A stretch of 64,000 nt of DNA from Thermanaerosceptrum fracticalcis (GCF_000746025.2 NZ_CP045798.1:1908501-1972500), one strand, 5' to 3'. Positions 28,019 through 37,171 are shown, numbered from the stretch's first letter. Program-made: numbers and translations. The notes: generated from the sequence alone by a model not told the origin.

Positions 28019-28060
28019 GATAGTACCGACTACCAACTATCAACCACCAAATACCAACTA
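28019..28060. repeat. CCAACTA tandem-motif spacer
   Basis: CGACTACCAACTATCAACCA and CCAAATACCAACTA: five imperfect heptamers of the YCAACYA type between a terminator and the orphan gene. Confidence 0.5.
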
Positions 28061-28099
28061 AAAAGAGCCGAACCTGACAGAAGCAAGTTCAGCTCTTTT
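28061..28099 (-). terminator. Intrinsic terminator after the D-aminoacylase-like gene
   Basis: AAAAGAGC (28061-28068) pairs with GCTCTTTT (28092-28099), with an inner GAAC/GTTC pairing. The minus strand continues into TTTTTAG. It lies directly behind the stop at 28113. Confidence 0.8.
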
Positions 28100-28112
28100 A
28101 TGATTTATAGTA

Positions 28113-29480
28113 TTAGCTTGTAAGCTTAAGAAATTGGCCGCTGGTACTGCCGGTAACCTTCTGCTCATTCCAAGCCAGGACACCGTTAACCCAAACCTTT
28201 TCTATCCCTTCGGAGAAGGCAACGGGTTTCTCATAAGTAGCCTTGTCCATAACCCGCTGCTCGTCAAATAATACCAGATCGGCTTTATATCCCGGACGGA
28301 TTAAGCCCCGGTCCTGCAGTTTTAGGCGCCGGGCAGGCTCATGGGTCATTTTGGCCACGGCCTTTTCCAGTGGCAGTAACCCCTTTTCTCTAACGAAATG
28401 CCCTAAAAAACGGGGATATGTACCGTAAGCCCGGGGGTGTGTGGCCCGTCCCCCCGTATAAATGCCTGAGTCACTGGCATAGAAAACATGTGGGTGAATA
28501 AGGGCTGCCTCAAGATTCTCCACGCTAATAGAATGACGCAGGGGTTTTGTGCCAATATCATTACCGGAAAAAGTATAGGGATAAACATCGGCTCTCATAT
28601 CTAAGCCTGATTTATTAGCCTCTGCCAGCATGTCCAGGACCCTGGCAAATTTCGGCCAGTTTTGGGGATAGCCGGCCTTAATATGGCTGTATTGTACAGC
28701 TACCCCCGATTTAAGACCGATTTCCACGGTCTCTTCCACCGCTTGCAGCACCTTATCATATTCACTGCGAATATGGGTTGCGTAAAAACCACCATGTTCC
28801 TTGACGACCTCGCAAAGGATTATTAAGTCGTGAGTTGTGGCGAAATTCTGCGGCCAGTACTCGAGACCTATTGATAACCCCAAGGCACCTGCCGAAAGGC
28901 CCTTATGTAAATGTTCCTGCATCTGTCCAAGTTCCGCGGGGGTAACTCTTCCGGCCCGGGGCACACCCTGTACCAACTCCAGTAAAGTCCTGTATCCTAT
29001 TAACAGGCCGTAGTTCATGGATCTTCCCTGGCTGCTCTTCAGAAACCCTGCGATATCACGGGGTGAACGCCCGCAGTTTCCGCCCACTTGAGTTGTTACC
29101 CCTTGTGATAAAAAAGCAGCCATACTCTCGCCACTGTAGAAATAAGATTCCGTGTGCGTATGAATATCAATAAATCCCGGAGCTAATGCATAATTTTTTC
29201 CATCTATTGTTTTCGTACCCGGTGAGGACATAAAGTCACCCACAGCCACAATCTTGTCACCCTTTACTGCCACTTTACCCATAAAGGCAGGGCTACCCGT
29301 CCCATCAACTATCCTAACATGGTCAATAATCCAATCACAATCTATAGGTTGTGGTGAAGCTGAAGATAAAGCGCCTTCCTGGGGAATGGCCTCATGGGTA
29401 TCCCAGCCCATGGTTAAAAGAGTAGCCGCAGCCACAGCCCCCAGACCTAACAAGAACTGGCGTCTAGTCATTTCTTTCAT
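28113..29480 (-). CDS. Tat-exported N-acyl-D-amino-acid deacylase-like amidohydrolase
   Basis: 455 residues. The N-terminus has a twin-arginine signal (TRRQFLLGLGAVAAATLL, about residues 5-22), so export of a folded, metal-loaded enzyme is expected. The mature part fits the D-aminoacylase family: IDIHTHTES metal site, GGNCGRSP, GLSIGLEYWP, THIRSEYDKV, QYSHIKAGYP and a C-terminal LIRPGYKADLVLFDEQRV. The family removes acyl groups from N-acyl-D-amino acids; the actual substrate is unknown. RBS GAGG lies seven bases before the ATG. Confidence 0.83.
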   Translation of the reverse strand: MKEMTRRQFLLGLGAVAAATLLTMGWDTHEAIPQEGALSSASPQPIDCDWIIDHVRIVDGTGSPAFMGKVAVKGDKIVAVGDFMSSPGTKTIDGKNYALAPGFIDIHTHTESYFYSGESMAAFLSQGVTTQVGGNCGRSPRDIAGFLKSSQGRSMNYGLLIGYRTLLELVQGVPRAGRVTPAELGQMQEHLHKGLSAGALGLSIGLEYWPQNFATTHDLIILCEVVKEHGGFYATHIRSEYDKVLQAVEETVEIGLKSGVAVQYSHIKAGYPQNWPKFARVLDMLAEANKSGLDMRADVYPYTFSGNDIGTKPLRHSISVENLEAALIHPHVFYASDSGIYTGGRATHPRAYGTYPRFLGHFVREKGLLPLEKAVAKMTHEPARRLKLQDRGLIRPGYKADLVLFDEQRVMDKATYEKPVAFSEGIEKVWVNGVLAWNEQKVTGSTSGQFLKLTS

Positions 29481-29708
29481 TTTTTGTACCTCTTCGACAT
29501 GCTGTTAACTTAATTAAGTTATTTCGGCACAAAAAGCAAAAAACCTTCTTATTATTCTTACAGTAATTGTCAAATTAATGTCTTTTTTACTTCTCCGGCG
29601 CCGCTTTGTGACTATTTGTTATTGTTTTCACAAAGAAGGATTTATTATAAATGAAGTGAACCATATATTATAAACAGGCCTTATTTATCATTGAAAGGGT
29701 GCATTTTA

Positions 29709-30182
29709 ATGCGAAAATTTTCCCTTAAAATGGAACCCGCCCTTCCGCGGGCGGAAATGGAGCTATTAGCCATAGTGAAGGAACAAGGTGACAAGACTCC
29801 CGTCAGGAAAGGGCTCTTACAGTCGATTTTAGATAACCTGCCCTTTAACATTCTGGTTTTCGATGAAAACGGCTTTATCGCCTATGCCAATCTTAATTTT
29901 TGTAATTTAGTAGGTTATGAGCGTGAAGAAATTCTCGGGCTCCATATCAGCGAATATGCTGAAATACTGGTACCCACCATGCCTTATGACTTTTCCCGGT
30001 TACCAAGAATCCTCCAGGGTGAAATTATCGCCGGCTATCACTATAACCTCACTCATTTGGACGGCACCAATATACTGGTGGAGTTTAATTCCTATCCTCT
30101 GCGTACAGAGCCAGAAGCCAAACCTATTGGTTGTTTGGTAGTCATTAACCCAACAACAGCAAATGTAAATAGAGAAAAATAA
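29709..30182 (+). CDS. Stand-alone PAS-domain protein
   Basis: 157 residues. One PAS domain (about 45-140) with ILDNLPFNILVFDENGFIAY, NFCNLVGYEREEILG and a C-terminal PAC-like stretch (PIGCLVVINP). No kinase, cyclase or DNA-binding output is attached, so it may act by protein contact. The ATG at 29709 is chosen over the TTG at 29691 because AAAGGGTG lies just before it. Monocistronic with its own terminator. Confidence 0.78.
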   Translation: MRKFSLKMEPALPRAEMELLAIVKEQGDKTPVRKGLLQSILDNLPFNILVFDENGFIAYANLNFCNLVGYEREEILGLHISEYAEILVPTMPYDFSRLPRILQGEIIAGYHYNLTHLDGTNILVEFNSYPLRTEPEAKPIGCLVVINPTTANVNREK

Positions 30183-30184
30183 CG

Positions 30185-30212
30185 AGGTGGCCAGATTGGC
30201 CACCTTTGTTCT
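30185..30212 (+). terminator. Intrinsic terminator after the PAS gene
   Basis: AGGTGGCCA-GAT-TGGCCACCT, a 9-bp perfect stem with a 3-base loop, followed by TTGTTCTTT. Confidence 0.8.
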
Positions 30213-30222
30213 TTGTACCTAT

Positions 30223-30453
30223 CTAACAACCGGCACACCCGCTGCAGCCGCCTGTCCGGGAACACGCCGACTTACCACCGGTAATGTCCCCCGAAACTGA
30301 AGATGTACCTCCCAAAACATTGCAGCGTCTGAAAAGTTGTTCTACTTCCTTGCTGCCGCATTTTTCACAGGCGGCATTTTTTCTCTCGCTGAAGGACAGC
30401 TTTTGTGAAAATACATGGTTACAAGTAAGACAACGAAAATCATAAGTAGGCAT
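30223..30453 (-). CDS. FmdB-family zinc-ribbon protein
   Basis: 76 residues. Two CxxC knuckles (CLTCNHVF and CEKCGSKEV) form the FmdB regulatory zinc ribbon; the Gly/Ser/Cys-rich tail (CSRTGGCSGCAGC) is common in this family. MPTYDFRCLTC is the standard opening. Function is not established. GGAGG precedes the ATG. Confidence 0.9.
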   Translation of the reverse strand: MPTYDFRCLTCNHVFSQKLSFSERKNAACEKCGSKEVEQLFRRCNVLGGTSSVSGDITGGKSACSRTGGCSGCAGC

Positions 30454-30483
30454 ATCATTACCTCCATCCTTTGAGCTATCTAC

Positions 30484-30658
30484 TTTCGTCCAAAGTGGTG
30501 ACCAGAGACCAGTGTCCAGTGACCAGTGGAGATAAAAACCGGTTTCTGGTCATGTGTCGCCCGCAGCCTAAAAATCCAAACTGCTTCCACTAGTCGCTAA
30601 TAACTAATAACTAGTAACTAGTAACTTGACCACTGCGAACTGCTAACTGCGAACTATT
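30484..30658. repeat. Spacer of degenerate tandem motifs
   Basis: Between the fmdB-like gene and the M23 gene: GTGACCAGAGACCAGTGTCC-type units, then TAATAACTAATAACTAGTAA units, then GCGAACTGCTAACTGCGAAC. No gene is seen. Confidence 0.65.
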
Positions 30659-30726
30659 ACAGTTCTATTATAGCAACTTGTTGATATATTTTTAATATGA
30701 TTAGCTGAACCGGAGAATAGAAAGCA

Positions 30727-31527
30727 ATGCTGCACCGTAAAAAGAAACCGATCAGGAAATTATTACTGGGCATTCTAGGGATTGTTAGTTTGATTATCCT
30801 AACTGTTATTTTTAATCCCCTCTCCCCACCTGATTACCAGGCCATCTCTTGTTTGGATGGAAAATTTGTGGTTCGAGCCCAGGAGGCGGAAAAAGTAACA
30901 GGTACAGAATGGACCTGGCTTGCTGCCTATTATTATGTGAAAAGAGATTATAAGACCGGCGATCCGGAACCGACCCTTTCCGAACTCATCAGTTCCGCCG
31001 AGGTTTTGAAAGATAGCCGAAAGGCCCGGGAAAATCTCGGACTAACCAAAGAACAATGGAAAGCGGTGCAAGATTACCATAAAAGGTTTAAAAGAACGGG
31101 GTATTTATTTTCCCGTGCCTATTTCTTTCCTTTGGGAAACGTTCAACCCCGCTATGAAGATACCTGGCAGGCGTCAAGGGAAGGGGGCAAACGAGTTCAC
31201 GAAGGAACAGACCTCTTTGCACCCCAGGGGACCGAGGTCTTTGCTGTTACCAATGGCCACATCGAAAAAATGGGGTTTAATCCTCTTGGGGGGGAACGCA
31301 TCGGCCTCAGGGGCGAAGATGGTTTCTACTATTATTACGCCCATCTCTCGGGCTATGCTCCTAACTTAAAAAGCGGCATGAAAATAAACCGCGGGCAGCT
31401 CCTGGGTTATGTTGGTCACACGGGAAATGCCCAAAATACTCCCGACCATTTGCATTTTGGTATGTGTACCCCCTACGGCCAGTGGATAAACCCCTATCAT
31501 TTTCTTGTCTATTGGTCTAATCAATAG
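30727..31527 (+). CDS. M23-family (LytM-type) metallopeptidase, membrane anchored
   Basis: 266 residues. One N-terminal membrane helix (LLLGILGIVSLIILTVIF), a helical linker, then a C-terminal M23 domain with zinc ligands in HEGTD (HxxxD) and HLHFG (HxH). All catalytic residues appear present, so cutting of peptidoglycan cross-links outside the membrane is expected. A role in sporulation or division is possible but not shown. It precedes the FlhG-like gene by 88 bp on the same strand. Confidence 0.87.
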   Translation: MLHRKKKPIRKLLLGILGIVSLIILTVIFNPLSPPDYQAISCLDGKFVVRAQEAEKVTGTEWTWLAAYYYVKRDYKTGDPEPTLSELISSAEVLKDSRKARENLGLTKEQWKAVQDYHKRFKRTGYLFSRAYFFPLGNVQPRYEDTWQASREGGKRVHEGTDLFAPQGTEVFAVTNGHIEKMGFNPLGGERIGLRGEDGFYYYYAHLSGYAPNLKSGMKINRGQLLGYVGHTGNAQNTPDHLHFGMCTPYGQWINPYHFLVYWSNQ

Positions 31528-31614
31528 AAAGAATAATTTATTAGCAAATCCGGTATCCTGCAGGAAAGTTCAGCAAAAATGTAGAATTTATGCAAAAGCC
31601 TGTTAGGAGGTGTC

Positions 31615-32724
31615 GTGGTTTTGCTGGGTAACCGTCCGCTGCAAAGAGGAGATTTACTACAATTAAAAGTGATTTCCCCCATCTACCGGGATATGTATCA
31701 AACAGAGGTATTAGCCGTTGAAGGACAGGCCATGACTGTTTCTATGCCCATGGCCCAAGGTAAGATGGTGCTTTTAAGTGCCGGTACCCCTATGCAGATC
31801 ACGTGTCCCCGCAGTAATATAACCTTTAGTTCGGAGATAATTTCCCGGGGCTTTAAACCGGAACCCCATCTGGTTATCCAGTTACCGTTCCACCTGGCGG
31901 AAGCACGTGGAAATAGACCCCGTGTTATTACTGTTACCAGTGGAAAAGGTGGTGTGGGTAAAACCAGTACTACCATTAACTTAGCCATTACCCTGGCTCA
32001 AATGGGTCAGAGAGTATTCATAATTGATGCTGACTTGGGCACAGCTAATGTCGACGTCTTATTAAATCTGCAACCCAAATATAACCTTACCCATATCATT
32101 AATAAGGAAAAAGAATTACTGGATATCATCGTGGAGGGCCCGGGTGGTGTATACCTTGTCCCGGGAGGCTCAGGTTTGCAGAACCTGGCTAATATTGAGG
32201 AATGGCAGTTTAACCGTTTGATTGCCAGCCTGCAAACACTGGAACAGTATGCCGATATTATCCTTATTGATACAGGGGCAGGACTGGGGAAAAACGTTAT
32301 TAATTTTGCCCTGGCTGCCGATGATATCATTATCATTACTACGCCTGAACCCCACTCCATTACCGATGCCTACGCCATTATCAAAGTTTTGGACGAACAG
32401 CAGCATAAAAAATCACCCCTCCTGGTCTTAAACAGAGTAGAATCCCTCAAAGAATACCAGGAAGTTTCCGGCCGCATGGTCAACGTGGTTAACCGTTTCT
32501 TAACCTTGAAGATGTCAAACCTGGGCTATATTTTGGAAGACCCCACTGTTCCCAGAGCCAACCGCCGCTTAGAGCCATTTGCCCTGCATTATCCCAACTG
32601 CCCCGCAGCCCAGTGTATTAAAAACATTGCACAACAGCTCTTAAATCCGGGTAATGAACACATCCCTGCTCTCCCCACAAACCAAAGCTTTTTCAGCAAA
32701 ATCAAAGAACTCTTCTCACGCTAA
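31615..32724 (+). CDS. FlhG/MinD-like P-loop ATPase with N-terminal YcgR-like (PilZN) domain
   Basis: 369 residues. Residues about 1-95 resemble the PilZN/YcgR N-terminal beta domain (LQRGDLLQLKVISP, YQTEVLAVEGQ, GKMVLLSAGTPMQI). A MinD/FlhG ATPase follows from about 103, with deviant Walker A SGKGGVGKTSTTINLA, DADLGTANVDVLL and LIDTGAGLGKNVI. FlhG proteins set flagellar number and site, but no flagellar gene lies in this window. The start is GTG at 31615 (AGGAGG four bases upstream) or TTG at 31621. The usual PilZ c-di-GMP domain that follows a PilZN is absent. Confidence 0.8.
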   Translation: MVLLGNRPLQRGDLLQLKVISPIYRDMYQTEVLAVEGQAMTVSMPMAQGKMVLLSAGTPMQITCPRSNITFSSEIISRGFKPEPHLVIQLPFHLAEARGNRPRVITVTSGKGGVGKTSTTINLAITLAQMGQRVFIIDADLGTANVDVLLNLQPKYNLTHIINKEKELLDIIVEGPGGVYLVPGGSGLQNLANIEEWQFNRLIASLQTLEQYADIILIDTGAGLGKNVINFALAADDIIIITTPEPHSITDAYAIIKVLDEQQHKKSPLLVLNRVESLKEYQEVSGRMVNVVNRFLTLKMSNLGYILEDPTVPRANRRLEPFALHYPNCPAAQCIKNIAQQLLNPGNEHIPALPTNQSFFSKIKELFSR

Positions 32725-32878
32725 CTCTTTACTTTCGACTTCCGACATCCGACCTCCGACTATGTTAATCGCTTTCAGCCACCCGTAACTATTTCGGAAA
32801 TCGGGAAAAGAGAGCATCAGTCACTACCAACTATCAACTACCAACTAACAACTAATTCACTGCCCACTGCAAACTATT
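32725..32878. repeat. Spacer of degenerate tandem motifs
   Basis: CGACTTCCGACATCCGACCT, then TTTCGGAAATCGGGAAAAG, then CTACCAACTATCAACTACCA, then CACTGCCCACTGCAAACT. It fills the gap between the FlhG-like gene and nrdJ; no gene or cobalamin riboswitch core was recognised. Confidence 0.6.
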
Positions 32879-32896
32879 GCGTGGAGGTATTGAGCC

Positions 32897-34618
32897 ATGA
32901 AAGAACGAAGAGAACCATGTCTCTCTCCTTTGGCCCTGAAAATTTTAGAGGAACGTTACCTGTTAAGGGATAAGGAGAGACATGTCATTGAAACCCCCTA
33001 TGATATGTACAGGCGAGTAGCCGAAACCATGGGCGGCCAGGAAAAAGCACCCGCGGAACAAAAGGAATGGACTGAACGCTTCCTGGAAGGTCTCCTAAAC
33101 TTGGAGTGGTCCCCCGCCAGTCCGTGCTTGATGAATGCGGGCACACCTTTACAACAGTTGAGCGCCTGTTTTGTTCTGGACATTGAAGACAGTATGGAAA
33201 GCATCTTTACTACGCTCAAGGATGCAGCTCTTATCTATAAAACAGGAGGGGGCGTTGGTTTTCACTTCGGTAAACTCCGGGAAAGAGGAGCTCTGGTCAG
33301 TACAACCAAAGGTTATTCCAGCGGTACTGTTGCCTGGCTCAAAGTCTACGATACGGCTGTGGAGGCTATCGCCCAGGGCGGTAAAAGACGCGGTGCTGCC
33401 TTAGGTGTCCTTCCTGTGCATCACCCGGATATCCTGTCCTGGATTAAAGCTAAAGCGATAGATCGAGAAATAACCAATTTTAACCTCTCTGTAGCCATTA
33501 CCGATGAATTTATCAGGGCTGTAGACAGGGATGAATATTTTACACTTAGCAGTCCCCTGGGTCACTCCGTAAGACAGATACCGGCTAGAGAACTATGGAA
33601 TGAATTATGTTATCAAGCATGGTCAACGGGTGAACCGGGCCTATTTTTTATCGACCGGGCCAACAGGGATAACCCCAACCCCCATTTTGGACGAATCTAT
33701 GGGGGGAACCCCTGCAGCGAATTTCTTGCCGTACCCTACAGTTCCTGTAATTTAGCTTCAATTAATTTGGAAAAACATCTTAGAAAATTAAATGGTGGCT
33801 GGGAGTTTGACTGGGAAAAATTCCGGACCACTATTCATACTGTAGTGCGTTTTCTTGATAATATGATCGACGCCAACGTCCTGCCTCTTCCTAAACTCCA
33901 GGAAATGGCCCTGGCAACCCGTCCCATCGGCTTAGGATTTATGGGACTGGCCCGGGTCTTAAAAGCCCTGGAACTGGGCTATCATACCGGGGAAGGGCGT
34001 AGCTTTGCCCAGTCTATGGCCAGTTTCCTCCGCCAGGAAGCAGAAGCAGCCTCCCGGGCCTTAGCTGGGGAAAGAGGGGTTTACCCCGCCTGGTCCGGCT
34101 CCCTGTGGGAGAAAAAAGGCGTGCGCCTCCGCCACTCTAATCTTTTGTCCATTGCTCCCACCGGGACCATCGCTACCCTCACCAATACATCCTGGAGTTT
34201 GGAACCCGAATTTGCCCCCGTCTATCAACGCCGCATCCTGGGGGGAAAAGTCTTCTGGGAAATGGATCCCCAACTGGAGGAGAAACTAAAGGAATTGGAC
34301 CTGGACACACCGGAGCTTCGCCAGGAATTGGAGAAAAAAGGCAGCATTCAGGAGATAAAAGGAATTCCCCAGGAAATAAAAAATGTTTTCGTCTATTCCC
34401 TGGATATTAAACCTGCTGACCATCTGAAAATGCAGGCTGTCATCCAGGAATATGTGGATGGTGCCATCAGCAAAACCATCAACCTCCCGGCCAGCGCCAC
34501 TGTGGCCGAGGTGGCCAAAGCCTACCGGCTGGCTTATGACCTGGGGCTTAAAGGCTGTACCGTCTATCGCCAGGGTACCCGCCTGGACCAGGTGCTTTCC
34601 TTGACTAAAACAAAATAA
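32897..34618 (+). CDS. nrdJ: Class II (adenosylcobalamin-dependent) ribonucleotide reductase
   Basis: 573 residues. Barrel motifs of class II RNR: SPCLMNAGTPLQQLSACFVL (redox Cys about 91), GGGVGFHFGKLR, NFNLSVAITDEF, GGNPCSE (thiyl Cys about 273, Glu 275) and SIAPTGTIATLTNTS. It reduces ribonucleotides without oxygen. It is shorter than many NrdJ (700 or more residues) and ends soon after GCTVYRQGTR, so the C-terminal CxxC tail used for re-reduction is missing. Reduction may use another thiol source. GGAGG precedes the ATG. Confidence 0.92.
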   Translation: MKERREPCLSPLALKILEERYLLRDKERHVIETPYDMYRRVAETMGGQEKAPAEQKEWTERFLEGLLNLEWSPASPCLMNAGTPLQQLSACFVLDIEDSMESIFTTLKDAALIYKTGGGVGFHFGKLRERGALVSTTKGYSSGTVAWLKVYDTAVEAIAQGGKRRGAALGVLPVHHPDILSWIKAKAIDREITNFNLSVAITDEFIRAVDRDEYFTLSSPLGHSVRQIPARELWNELCYQAWSTGEPGLFFIDRANRDNPNPHFGRIYGGNPCSEFLAVPYSSCNLASINLEKHLRKLNGGWEFDWEKFRTTIHTVVRFLDNMIDANVLPLPKLQEMALATRPIGLGFMGLARVLKALELGYHTGEGRSFAQSMASFLRQEAEAASRALAGERGVYPAWSGSLWEKKGVRLRHSNLLSIAPTGTIATLTNTSWSLEPEFAPVYQRRILGGKVFWEMDPQLEEKLKELDLDTPELRQELEKKGSIQEIKGIPQEIKNVFVYSLDIKPADHLKMQAVIQEYVDGAISKTINLPASATVAEVAKAYRLAYDLGLKGCTVYRQGTRLDQVLSLTKTK

Positions 34619-34721
34619 ACCATACTGATATGGCTTGTCTACCAAGTTGTATCTAATCACTAAGATATATATATATATTTGGATTCTTGAGTGAACACAG
34701 AAAATTTAAAGATGTGATAAG

Positions 34722-34753
34722 AAAGCCCACTATCATAATGATAATGGGCTTTT
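34722..34753. terminator. Bidirectional intrinsic terminator between nrdJ and korG
   Basis: AAAGCCCA (34722-34729) pairs with TGGGCTTT (34745-34752), and inner TATCAT pairs with ATGATA. It serves the convergent nrdJ (plus) and kor (minus) genes. Confidence 0.85.
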
Positions 34754-34809
34754 GTACTTGGCATACTTTGTTCTAATAAATTATTCGGAAATACCCGCTA
34801 TTTTTTTGG

Positions 34810-35364
34810 CTAATTCCTTTTTGGCGTTGAAATAGCAAGCTGCATACCAGCTTCGATGGCTTTTTGGTTGAGAGGTAATAAATCATGTCGATGGACAGGC
34901 AATATTTCTTTTAAACTTTCCAGGACCGATTCTGCTTTCAGACATTTGGTGGCAGAAATCAGGGTTCCCAGAAGGATCATATTGGCAATCCGTTCATTAC
35001 CCAGTTCTTTGGCCATGTCATTGGCAGGTACTTTAATAACTTTAACATCCTGTCTTAACGCTTCGCGTGTAACTGTAGATGAATTAACGATAACCAGGCC
35101 GTTTTCACGGATACGTGTTTCGAATTTATCAAAAGAGGGTGCATTCATTACAACCAGCCCTGAGGGCTTACTAACTACAGGGGCATCTATTTCTTCCTCA
35201 GAGAGGATAACAGAGCAGTTGGCAGTCCCACCGCGCATTTCGGACCCATAGGAAGGTATGTACATCACTTGTTTTTGCTCTTTCATGCCAGCATAGGCAA
35301 GAATCCTCCCCATCAGCATTACCCCTTGACCGCCGAATCCTGCCAGGAGAAACTGGTGCATCAT
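34810..35364 (-). CDS. korC: 2-oxoacid:ferredoxin oxidoreductase, gamma subunit
   Basis: 184 residues of the gamma family: LAGFGGQGVMLMGRILAYA near the N-terminus and YGSEMRGGTANCSVIL. Gamma subunits of POR/KOR/VOR help bind CoA. It is the last gene of a four-gene set on the minus strand (ferredoxin, alpha, beta, gamma), one base after korB. The substrate (2-oxoglutarate, branched-chain or other 2-oxoacid) cannot be read from the sequence. Confidence 0.92.
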   Translation of the reverse strand: MMHQFLLAGFGGQGVMLMGRILAYAGMKEQKQVMYIPSYGSEMRGGTANCSVILSEEEIDAPVVSKPSGLVVMNAPSFDKFETRIRENGLVIVNSSTVTREALRQDVKVIKVPANDMAKELGNERIANMILLGTLISATKCLKAESVLESLKEILPVHRHDLLPLNQKAIEAGMQLAISTPKRN

Positions 35365-35365
35365 G

Positions 35366-36112
35366 TTATTCTACCTCCTTGGGTGCCTTAATTACTCCAA
35401 CCGGATAATAGGCTTCCAAATTATTTTCCATCCATTTGATTGCTTCCACTGGCTCAATACCCCAGTTAGTCGGGCAAGTTGATAATATTTCGACAACGCT
35501 AAATCCTTTACCGGCCATTTGCAATTCAAAGGCCTTTCTTATAGCCTTCTTTGTCTTGTTAATAGAAGCCACGCTGCTGATCTTGGTTCTTTCCGCATAT
35601 ACACACCCATCCTGCAGGGCCAGCATTTCCGTCATCTTAATGGGATATCCCGTTAAAGCCGTATTACGACCGTAAGGTGAGGTGGTAGCTTTCATCTCCG
35701 GTAAGGTGGTCGGAGCCATTTGCCCACCGGTCATCCCATAAATACCGTTATTTACAAAGATAACACTTATCTTTTCCCCGCGTACTGCGGCATGAATTAT
35801 TTCAGCAGTACCAATGGCTGCCAGGTCGCCGTCACCTTGATAGGTAAAGACTAAACAATTGGGATGGACACGCTTAACTCCGGTGGCAGTAGCTGGAGCC
35901 CTGCCATGGGCTGTGGCCACCATATCAAAATTGAAATAATCGTAATTGAAGCAGGAACAGCCTACGGAGGCCACACCTATGGTTTTGGACATGACTCCCA
36001 TTTCATCAATAACCTCGGCTACCAAACGGTGAATAATACCGTGAGTGCAACCGGGGCAATAGTGCATTGGCACATCCACAAGGGCTTCTGGATATGAAAA
36101 AATCTTATTCAC
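35366..36112 (-). CDS. korB: 2-oxoacid:ferredoxin oxidoreductase, beta subunit (TPP-binding)
   Basis: 248 residues. CPGCTHG near residue 19, and the TPP/Mg motif YQGDGDLAAIGTAEIIHA with IFVNNGIYGMTGGQ. It carries the thiamine diphosphate and, with its conserved cysteines, the proximal [4Fe-4S] cluster. GTG start with GAGGG upstream; one base from korA. Confidence 0.93.
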   Translation of the reverse strand: MNKIFSYPEALVDVPMHYCPGCTHGIIHRLVAEVIDEMGVMSKTIGVASVGCSCFNYDYFNFDMVATAHGRAPATATGVKRVHPNCLVFTYQGDGDLAAIGTAEIIHAAVRGEKISVIFVNNGIYGMTGGQMAPTTLPEMKATTSPYGRNTALTGYPIKMTEMLALQDGCVYAERTKISSVASINKTKKAIRKAFELQMAGKGFSVVEILSTCPTNWGIEPVEAIKWMENNLEAYYPVGVIKAPKEVE

Positions 36113-37171
36113 CTATTTTCCCTCCTTAACCAGCTCTTTTAATTTACCCAGTACTTCCTCAGGTAACGGTATAACCCCGCCCAAACGGCCATAATGGTGA
36201 ACAGGTCTTGCATTACCAATGGCTAACCTTACATCATCAATCATTTGTCCGGTACACATTTCCAAAGCAAGGAAAGCTTTAACCTGGGGAAGAATATCCT
36301 GGAAGGGCTTTACTGGGAAAGGCCAGACACTGACAGGTCGCAAAAGGCCAGCTTTAATACCTTCTGCACGTGCCATTTTCACTGCAGCTTTAGCAATTCT
36401 GGCAGCAGAGCCATAGGCAACAATTACATATTCAGCATCATCAAGGAGATATGAATCCCACCGCACTTCATTGTTTTTTATCTCATTATACCTCTTGTGC
36501 AGACGCAAATTGATTTGTTCTAATACATCTACTTGAGGATAGGAGGAACTTACGATATTACGGGGGCGATTGTGGTTTTCACATACTGCCCATGTTTTTT
36601 CCGGTTGTTCTTTATTCTCTTCCGGCAGCTCGACAGGTTCCATGATTTGGGCCAGTATACCGTCACCAAGTATCATTACCGGATTGCGATATTTATCGGC
36701 CAGGTCAAAAGCCTCATAAGTCAAATTAACAGCTTCCTGGACAGTAGCAGGAGCCAACACCAGCAAACGATAATCACCATGTCCCCCGCCCCTGGTTGCT
36801 TGCCAGTAATCGGGCTGTGCTCCCTGAATTGCCCCCAGACCAGGGCCGCCGCGCATAATATTTACTATGACACATGGCACCTCTGCACCAGCCATGTAAG
36901 AAATTCCCTCTTGTTTTAAACTAATACCGGGACTGGACGAAGATGTCATAACTCTGGCACCAGCGGCACCTGCCCCTAATACCATGTAGATAGCGGCTAC
37001 TTCACTCTCCGCCTGTAAGAATGTTCCTCCTACTTCAGGCAGACGTTTTGCCAGATATTCAGGAATTTCATTTTGCGGCGTTATAGGGTAGCCAAAAAAG
37101 TAGCGACAGCCGTTACGAATGGCAGCCTCAGCAATAGCTTCGCTCCCTTTCATTAAAATCTTTTCAGCCAA
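36113..37171 (-). CDS. korA: 2-oxoacid:ferredoxin oxidoreductase, alpha subunit
   Basis: 352 residues. Alpha-family segments: GSEAIAEAAIRNGCRYFFGYPITPQNEI, QAESEVAAIYMVLGAGAAGARVMTSSSSPG, VNIMRGGPGLGA and the C-terminal EMCTGQMIDDVRLAI. A TTG at 37171 is the best start, with AGGAGG seven bases upstream; an open frame runs back to 37279 but has no RBS and overlaps the ferredoxin gene. The enzyme makes acyl-CoA, CO2 and reduced ferredoxin from a 2-oxoacid. Confidence 0.92.
   Translation of the reverse strand: MAEKILMKGSEAIAEAAIRNGCRYFFGYPITPQNEIPEYLAKRLPEVGGTFLQAESEVAAIYMVLGAGAAGARVMTSSSSPGISLKQEGISYMAGAEVPCVIVNIMRGGPGLGAIQGAQPDYWQATRGGGHGDYRLLVLAPATVQEAVNLTYEAFDLADKYRNPVMILGDGILAQIMEPVELPEENKEQPEKTWAVCENHNRPRNIVSSSYPQVDVLEQINLRLHKRYNEIKNNEVRWDSYLLDDAEYVIVAYGSAARIAKAAVKMARAEGIKAGLLRPVSVWPFPVKPFQDILPQVKAFLALEMCTGQMIDDVRLAIGNARPVHHYGRLGGVIPLPEEVLGKLKELVKEGK

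Noticed and set aside
32725-32896. Cobalamin riboswitch before nrdJ
   Set aside because: The spacer is short-motif repeat; no B12-box-like core was found.
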